From Atribacterota bacterium (GTDB taxonomy: Bacteria; Atribacterota; Phoenicimicrobiia; Phoenicimicrobiales; Phoenicimicrobiaceae): 19,404 nucleotides of DNA. The position numbers were made by a program, and so were the translations under genes. This document shows, piece by piece, positions 14,966-19,404 of the stretch. Where the stretch lies: NCBI GenBank assembly GCA_030666935.1, contig DAOUWX010000013.1:1-19404 (forward strand), given 5' to 3'. Below the pieces are notes generated by a model that was not told the DNA's origin, ran no database searches, and saw only the letters and a list, made by a program, of their open reading frames with translations. How positions within the stretch are numbered: position 1 is the stretch's first letter; every line of letters starts with the position of its first letter.

Positions 14966-16057
14966 TTAAAATCTCTTATTCAATTTTGCTTCTTCCCAAT
15001 TCCAATCTTTCAATACTTGGGGATTTACAATATAATCCGGAGTTTCACCTTTTAGAAGTTTTAATATCTGTTTAGACATCATCATAGGTGTATCCCAATA
15101 TGAGTTTCTTGTATCTCCGCTTCTGTGATTTGTTACTGTAACATTATCAAACGAGAATAAAGGATGATCTTTTTGAGCAGGTTCTTTTTCATAGACATCT
15201 ATCGCGGCTCCCATTATTTTTTTCTTTTTAAGTGCTTCTATTAAAGCTTCTGCATCCACCAAACCTGCTCTAGCTGTATTTATAAAATATGAAGATGGTT
15301 TCATTTTTTCAAACTCCTCAAAGCCGATCATGCCTTTTGTTTTATCAGAAAGCCTGACATGCAGACTTATAATATCTGAGCTTCTTAATATTTCATCAAA
15401 TTTTACTGGAATACATCCATATTTTTTTATGATTTCTACTGGTACAAAAGGATCATAAACTTGAATTATTGCTCCAAAATTTTGTAATTTTTTTACAACA
15501 AGTTTTCCAATTTGTCCAAAACCGATGATACCAATTTTTGAGTTAATTATTTCAGGTATATTTTCTGTATTTGGATAAATTTCTCTCCACCCTATAATTC
15601 TTAGGGCATAATCTGATCTTGCAATATTTCTTGTTTCAGAAATCATTAAACCTATTGTATATTCTGCTACTGCGTTAGCATTATGATTTGGTGAATTTAT
15701 AACCGCTATCTTTCTTTTTGTCGCTTCTTCAACATCTATATTTTCAACTCCCCCCCTGGCGGTTGCAATAATCTTTAAATTCTTTGCCTTTTTTATTATC
15801 TTTGAGCTAATTGGACAAATATGAATTGCGATAATGTCTGCATCTTGTATTAGAAGTTCAAGATTTCCCGGAGGTTCAAATCCATCTGGACCAAATTCCT
15901 CAACTTTTCTCCAAACAGTTCTTATATCACCTCTTGTTTCACTTTCTAACTCGGTTAAATTTACATTAGTTACTATTTTTTTTAGATCCCCAAATTTATA
16001 TACTTGCCCCATTATCTCTTTTGGAATAAGTACATCACCTACCGCTACACCTTTCAC
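14966..16057 (-). CDS. D-isomer-specific 2-hydroxyacid dehydrogenase (SerA/GhrB-like), GTG start
   Basis: A 363-residue NAD-dependent dehydrogenase that interconverts a 2-hydroxy acid and a 2-keto acid. The cofactor motif GFGQIG is at 179-184, with Asp202 at the end of the next strand, favouring NAD. The catalytic residues are Arg263 (TARAG), Glu292 (YEKEP) and His311. The histidine lies in TNHRSGDTRNSY and not the usual HxGGxT, so it belongs to a less common subgroup. Start is a GTG with GGAGG six bases upstream. It follows the C_GCAxxG_C_C gene by 48 bases. It could handle a sugar-acid side product or glycerate/erythronate-type intermediates; phosphoglycerate dehydrogenase proper is less likely, as no ACT domain is present. 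Confidence 0.88.
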   Translation of the reverse strand: MKGVAVGDVLIPKEIMGQVYKFGDLKKIVTNVNLTELESETRGDIRTVWRKVEEFGPDGFEPPGNLELLIQDADIIAIHICPISSKIIKKAKNLKIIATARGGVENIDVEEATKRKIAVINSPNHNANAVAEYTIGLMISETRNIARSDYALRIIGWREIYPNTENIPEIINSKIGIIGFGQIGKLVVKKLQNFGAIIQVYDPFVPVEIIKKYGCIPVKFDEILRSSDIISLHVRLSDKTKGMIGFEEFEKMKPSSYFINTARAGLVDAEALIEALKKKKIMGAAIDVYEKEPAQKDHPLFSFDNVTVTNHRSGDTRNSYWDTPMMMSKQILKLLKGETPDYIVNPQVLKDWNWEEAKLNKRF

Positions 16058-16105
16058 TAAAAACCTCCATTTTGCAGAAATGTTTATTTTAATAATTATC
16101 TAATT

Positions 16106-16594
16106 TTACTTACGTACTTCTTCTATTTCTCTGATTAATTCTAAAAACATCTGCGCTGTTTCTCCCACTACCAACTTTGCGCATTTTTCTCTATTCGCTT
16201 TTTCATCCCAATATTTTTTTCTTAGGTTATTATCTCTAAGGTCTACTCCTAAAATATCGCGGCAATTACAGCTTTTAAAATGGCTTACAAAAACCTTATA
16301 CCATTTACTGCAGTATAAATAAGTTTCTTCTTTTTCTTTAAAATGCTTAAGACTGGTTCTTCCATATAGTATTCCTAAAATTAAAACACCTCCAACAAAA
16401 GCCCCGCAGGTCGACCCCATGTTTCCTATTCCGCCACCAAATCCTGTTGCACTTTTAAGGATTTCCTTATTTCTAATATTAAATAGTTCCATCATTGTTA
16501 AAACAACCGATTGACTACAATTCCAGCCACTATTAAGGTAAGAAGATGCTTTGTCATATGCTTCTTTTTTTGTTTTATTGTTAATTTTAATAAT
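16106..16594 (-). CDS. C_GCAxxG_C_C family protein, probable ATT start
   Basis: A 162-residue protein of the C_GCAxxG_C_C family, a cysteine-rich group thought to be redox-active. From the first ATG (16495) only 129 residues are read, but the frame stays open upstream and encodes the missing family N-terminus, including GWNCSQSVVL with the first conserved cysteine. The core follows: SGFGGG-like TGFGGGIGNMG and STCGAFVGG, then CNCRDILG and KCAKLV. No ATG, GTG or TTG lies in the upstream part. An ATT at 16594, one base after the kinase stop, has GAGGG eight bases before it, inside the kinase end, and is my choice. Translation would be coupled to the kinase. Function is unknown. Confidence 0.65.
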   Translation of the reverse strand: MIKINNKTKKEAYDKASSYLNSGWNCSQSVVLTMMELFNIRNKEILKSATGFGGGIGNMGSTCGAFVGGVLILGILYGRTSLKHFKEKEETYLYCSKWYKVFVSHFKSCNCRDILGVDLRDNNLRKKYWDEKANREKCAKLVVGETAQMFLELIREIEEVRK

Positions 16595-16595
16595 T

Positions 16596-18164
16596 TTACT
16601 TTCCCTCTATATCAATTGGTGTTTTTAATTTTTCTACTACTAATTGATTCATCTCGCTCCAAAGTGCCATATGGCTGCCAACTAACTTAACATAAATATC
16701 AAATATTTCTTTGTAAATTTTTGTGTTTTTTAGATTTGGAATATATGTCTTTTTAATTTTCACCATATTATTAACTGCTTCTTTATGATTATTATATATG
16801 CCAAGCATCAATGCAGCATTTATTGCTGCCCCTCTCGCGCCATATTCGCTTCCGGAAGTAACTTCCATTATTTTCCCTGTACAATCTGAAATTATTTGTG
16901 CCCAAATATCACTTTTTGCTCCGCCACCTCCGAGGCGAACTTTTTCAAAATTTCCGGCTTTTTCAATCGCTTTATAGTTGTGTAATGTTGATAGAGCCAC
17001 ACCTTCAAAAACTGCCCTAAGGAGATCCTCTTTGGTCGACCAATCTCCTAATCCAAGAAACTCTCCTCTTGCTCTTGGTTCTACAAATGGTGCTCTTTCA
17101 CCCTGTATAAACGGTAAGTAAAATACTCCATTAGCTCCAATCGCTACTTTCGAAACTTTTTCATCAATAATTTTATATTTATTCGTTTTTCTCTTTGCCG
17201 CTTCTCTGGCTTCTTCCAAACAAAATTCTTTTGCAAACCAATCAAGATTATTAGTTGCAGTCATTGCCATTGAATGAACAAGATATTGATTGGGAACAGT
17301 ATGACACGAAAGGCTATAAGCCTTATTTATAGTTGGTTTATCAGTTACTAACATATGTATGCCGGCAGTTCCAATAATAGAAAATGCTTCATTAGCACCT
17401 GCACAACCCAGCCCGAGTGCGGTCGAAGAACAATCCCAGGCGCCAACGGCAACGGGAGTACCTTCTTTTAATCCGGTTATTTCTTCTGCAGATTTAGTAA
17501 TCTTGCCACCAATTTCGTAGGAATTTTTAATTGCAGGGAGTAGTCTTTTAAAATCCTTGGTACCTGTAACCTCTAAAACCGTATTTGAATATTTTCTCGT
17601 TTTCGGATCAAGCATTCCCATTGAAGGATCTGTTTCATCAGTCATTATTTCACCAGTCAGGCAATACCTTACCCAGTCTTTTGGCCAAAATACTGTTTTT
17701 GAATCTTCAAGAACCTTTGGATCATTTTCAATAAACCAAGGAAATATAATACCTGGACCACTGCCAGAATAATAAACAAGGCCACACGACTCTACAAGTT
17801 TATTAATGGTACCGTTTCTTTGCCACTTATCGATTATATAACCTGCCCTTCCATCAAGCCAGCTGACAGCATTTCTTGCCGGTTTTCCTTTTTCATTAAT
17901 AAGCCATGTGCCAGCTCCTTGCGCACATAAAGAAATTCCCTTAATCTCTTCGGATTTAATCCCTGCATTTGCAATAGCTTCTTTTACACTAAGCGTAACA
18001 GCGCGCCATACGTCCATCATATTCTGTTCCGCCCAACCAGGCTTCGGATGGATTATTAACGACTCATGATTTGACTTAGCTATTTCATTCCCCTCAAAAT
18101 CAAATATTACACATTTCATCATCGTTGTTCCAACATCAATTCCAAGCAAATAATTTTTTTTCAT
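16596..18164 (-). CDS. FGGY-family carbohydrate kinase (XylB-like)
   Basis: A 522-residue cytoplasmic kinase that phosphorylates a sugar, ketose or polyol with ATP. The N-terminal FGGY domain has the phosphate-binding loop GIDVGTTMMK (8-17), substrate-side WLDGR (102-106) and catalytic-base candidate Asp244 in VGAWDCSSTALG. The C-terminal domain has LGGGGAKSDIWAQI (411-424) for ATP. The start is taken as the ATG at 18164, giving MKKNYLLG, because GGAGG lies five bases before it; an ATG at 18176 would contain that site. Xylulokinase, rhamnulokinase and erythritol kinase belong to this family; substrate is unresolved. It heads the enzyme operon and overlaps the control of the next gene. Confidence 0.93.
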   Translation of the reverse strand: MKKNYLLGIDVGTTMMKCVIFDFEGNEIAKSNHESLIIHPKPGWAEQNMMDVWRAVTLSVKEAIANAGIKSEEIKGISLCAQGAGTWLINEKGKPARNAVSWLDGRAGYIIDKWQRNGTINKLVESCGLVYYSGSGPGIIFPWFIENDPKVLEDSKTVFWPKDWVRYCLTGEIMTDETDPSMGMLDPKTRKYSNTVLEVTGTKDFKRLLPAIKNSYEIGGKITKSAEEITGLKEGTPVAVGAWDCSSTALGLGCAGANEAFSIIGTAGIHMLVTDKPTINKAYSLSCHTVPNQYLVHSMAMTATNNLDWFAKEFCLEEAREAAKRKTNKYKIIDEKVSKVAIGANGVFYLPFIQGERAPFVEPRARGEFLGLGDWSTKEDLLRAVFEGVALSTLHNYKAIEKAGNFEKVRLGGGGAKSDIWAQIISDCTGKIMEVTSGSEYGARGAAINAALMLGIYNNHKEAVNNMVKIKKTYIPNLKNTKIYKEIFDIYVKLVGSHMALWSEMNQLVVEKLKTPIDIEGK

Positions 18165-18217
18165 GGTCCCCTCCATTTATTTTAAAAAAATAATTATAAA
18201 AATAATAATTCTAGTCT

Positions 18218-18243
18218 TGATATACTACAAAAGTATATTATCA
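18218..18243. promoter_or_regulatory. Inverted repeat overlapping the kinase -10 box, candidate operator
   Basis: TGATATAC (18218-18225) pairs with GTATAT-T-ATCA (18233-18243) with one bulged base, across a 7-base spacer. The right arm covers the candidate -10 box, the usual place for a repressor. A local sugar-responsive repressor is inferred; none is encoded here. Confidence 0.4.
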
Positions 18244-18260
18244 CTACTTGAATAATCCAA
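18232..18260 (-). promoter_or_regulatory. Candidate sigma70 promoter for the kinase operon
   Basis: On the minus strand TTGGAT (18260-18255) and TATACT (18237-18232) are spaced by 17 bases. The start would be near 18225, about 60 bases before the kinase ATG. The -10 is good and the -35 is moderate. Confidence 0.45.
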
Positions 18261-18328
18261 TAGCAATAAAAAGTACTTTCAGAAAAATACCAGAAAGAAA
18301 TTAAAAATCTAAAAAACTTATAATTAAT

Positions 18329-19404
18329 TTAATTCCCGAAACTATAAGGTCCATAATCTTTCGGATTAGAACCAAAATACTCATCCGGATGAGGGTGAAC
18401 TATTATTTTCAACGAATCTTCAGCTTTCTTTTTAAGTGCTAGCGCTTCCATAATTTGCTCTAAAGTAAAATGATGAGTTATAAGGTGTTGTACTTTTAAT
18501 TTTCCCTTAAATATAAAATCTGCAACTGTTTTTGTTTCTATGGGAGTTGAAGAATAACTCGAAGCATAGGTAATTTCTCTAAAAAAGAAATCATTGGGGT
18601 CAATGGTCAAAAGTTCTCCTGGTGCTGTCGGTCCAAATTGGCTTACTCTTCCACCTTTTCCAGTTAACTTTATACCTTCTTCTAAAACTTTAAGTCTTGG
18701 AGGAATGACTACTACAACATCAGCTAATCTTCCTTCATTTGAATCTTTAATTATTTTTTTTATTTCGTCTAAAGTATACTTCCCTCTATTAATTGTTAAG
18801 TCTACGCCCAAAGCTTTGGAATATTCTAATTTCCAGTCATTATAATCTGAATTAATAAGCATTACTGCACCCATTTTTTGCGCAACTTGAACAGCAGCCA
18901 AGCCAAGGGCTCCTGCACCAATTACCAGAACTGTATCGCCACCTTGTATTCCTGCTCGAGACATTAGTCGCCACATAGTAGCCATGGGCTCAATTAATGC
19001 TCCTACTTCAAACGAAATATGGTCGGGAAGATGTATTGTATCTATCCGTACATGACGTTCGGTTACGCGAGTATACTCAGCATAGGCTGAAGGAATAAAA
19101 CCATATTTATGGTATTCGGGGCACATTGTGCCATGCCCTCGACGAAAATAACGACAATCTGGATCGGGAACACGATGATGAATAAATACTCTGTCGCCTT
19201 CTTTTACATTTTTTACATTTTTACCTACTTTAACCACATATCCTGCAGGTTCGTGACCAAAGCTTCCCGGCCCCTTTATATTCCATTCAATAACATCACT
19301 TCCACAAACTCCACAAGCCATAGGTTTAAAGAGTATTTCTTCATTACTGATTTCTGGAACCGGTACTTCAATAATTTCCGGTTTACCCGTTTTTTTATTT
19401 ACTA
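18329..19404 (-). CDS. Zinc-type medium-chain dehydrogenase, 5' end beyond the window
   Basis: The frame is open to the right edge: 27 codons precede the first internal Met and read as a normal MDR N-terminus (PEIIEVPVPEISNEEILF). Thus 357 residues are visible and the true start is outside. Numbering from the first visible codon, the catalytic zinc residues are Cys33 (CGVCGSD) and His50-Glu51 (FGHEPAG), with a Glu in LIEPMATMW. The Rossmann motif is GAGALG. The structural zinc lobe keeps only two of four cysteines: the segment VPDPDCRYFRRGHGTMC has Asp/Pro and Phe at expected cysteine positions. It probably oxidises a polyol or sugar alcohol. The kinase follows after a 164-base gap with its own candidate promoter. 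Confidence 0.9.
   Translation of the reverse strand, partial: VNKKTGKPEIIEVPVPEISNEEILFKPMACGVCGSDVIEWNIKGPGSFGHEPAGYVVKVGKNVKNVKEGDRVFIHHRVPDPDCRYFRRGHGTMCPEYHKYGFIPSAYAEYTRVTERHVRIDTIHLPDHISFEVGALIEPMATMWRLMSRAGIQGGDTVLVIGAGALGLAAVQVAQKMGAVMLINSDYNDWKLEYSKALGVDLTINRGKYTLDEIKKIIKDSNEGRLADVVVVIPPRLKVLEEGIKLTGKGGRVSQFGPTAPGELLTIDPNDFFFREITYASSYSSTPIETKTVADFIFKGKLKVQHLITHHFTLEQIMEALALKKKAEDSLKIIVHPHPDEYFGSNPKDYGPYSFGN

Noticed and set aside
18165..18176. Upstream ATG for the kinase
   Set aside because: It would place the strong GGAGG ribosome site inside the gene, and no site precedes it.

Overview
The window is an AT-rich bacterial segment in which every supportable gene lies on the minus strand, so transcription runs from high to low coordinates. 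It looks like one large catabolic island joining a sugar or polyol uptake and processing set (about 19.4 to 5.2 kb) to a bacterial microcompartment (BMC) operon (about 5.1 kb to the left edge). Both edges cut genes: a zinc alcohol dehydrogenase lacks its 5' end at the right, and a fourth BMC pentamer gene lacks its 3' end at the left. No rRNA, tRNA, CRISPR array, transposase or transcription factor was seen.

Right part, in transcription order: a partial zinc-dependent dehydrogenase (18329-19404); an FGGY sugar/polyol kinase (16596-18164) behind a candidate promoter with an overlapping inverted repeat; a C_GCAxxG_C_C family redox-type protein (16106-16594) that seems to start at a rare ATT codon; a D-2-hydroxyacid dehydrogenase (14966-16057); a sorbitol/threonine-dehydrogenase-like zinc enzyme (13830-14876); and a short-chain dehydrogenase (12998-13765).

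Middle part: a 768-base non-coding region with a good sigma70-type promoter (12695-12724) and palindromes, then a carbohydrate ABC importer. This has a periplasmic binding protein, two permeases and two different ATPases; a strong stem-loop separates the binding protein from the permeases. The second ATPase has lost its H-loop histidine. After a 274-base gap comes a TIM-barrel sugar isomerase/epimerase-like protein (5244-6425).

Left part, the BMC operon: a BMC-H hexamer, two BMC-P pentamers, a PduS-like Fe-S flavoprotein, a PduT-like trimer with its conserved cysteine, a CoA-acylating aldehyde dehydrogenase with an N-terminal encapsulation-type helix, then (after a 312-base spacer of degenerate short repeats) a third BMC-P and the start of a fourth.

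Working model (inference): an imported sugar or polyol is oxidised, isomerised and phosphorylated, then cleaved by an aldolase not in this window. The aldehyde enters the shell and is oxidised to acyl-CoA by the aldehyde dehydrogenase, and PduS/PduT may pass electrons across the shell. No signature enzyme (diol dehydratase, ethanolamine lyase, glycyl radical enzyme, aldolase), PduL or RuBisCO is visible, so the substrate is open. The binding protein has a Sec signal peptide without a lipobox cysteine, which suggests a double-membraned cell. The AT-rich, sugar-linked BMC and the repeat-rich spacer would fit a candidate phylum such as Atribacterota, but that placement is a guess.
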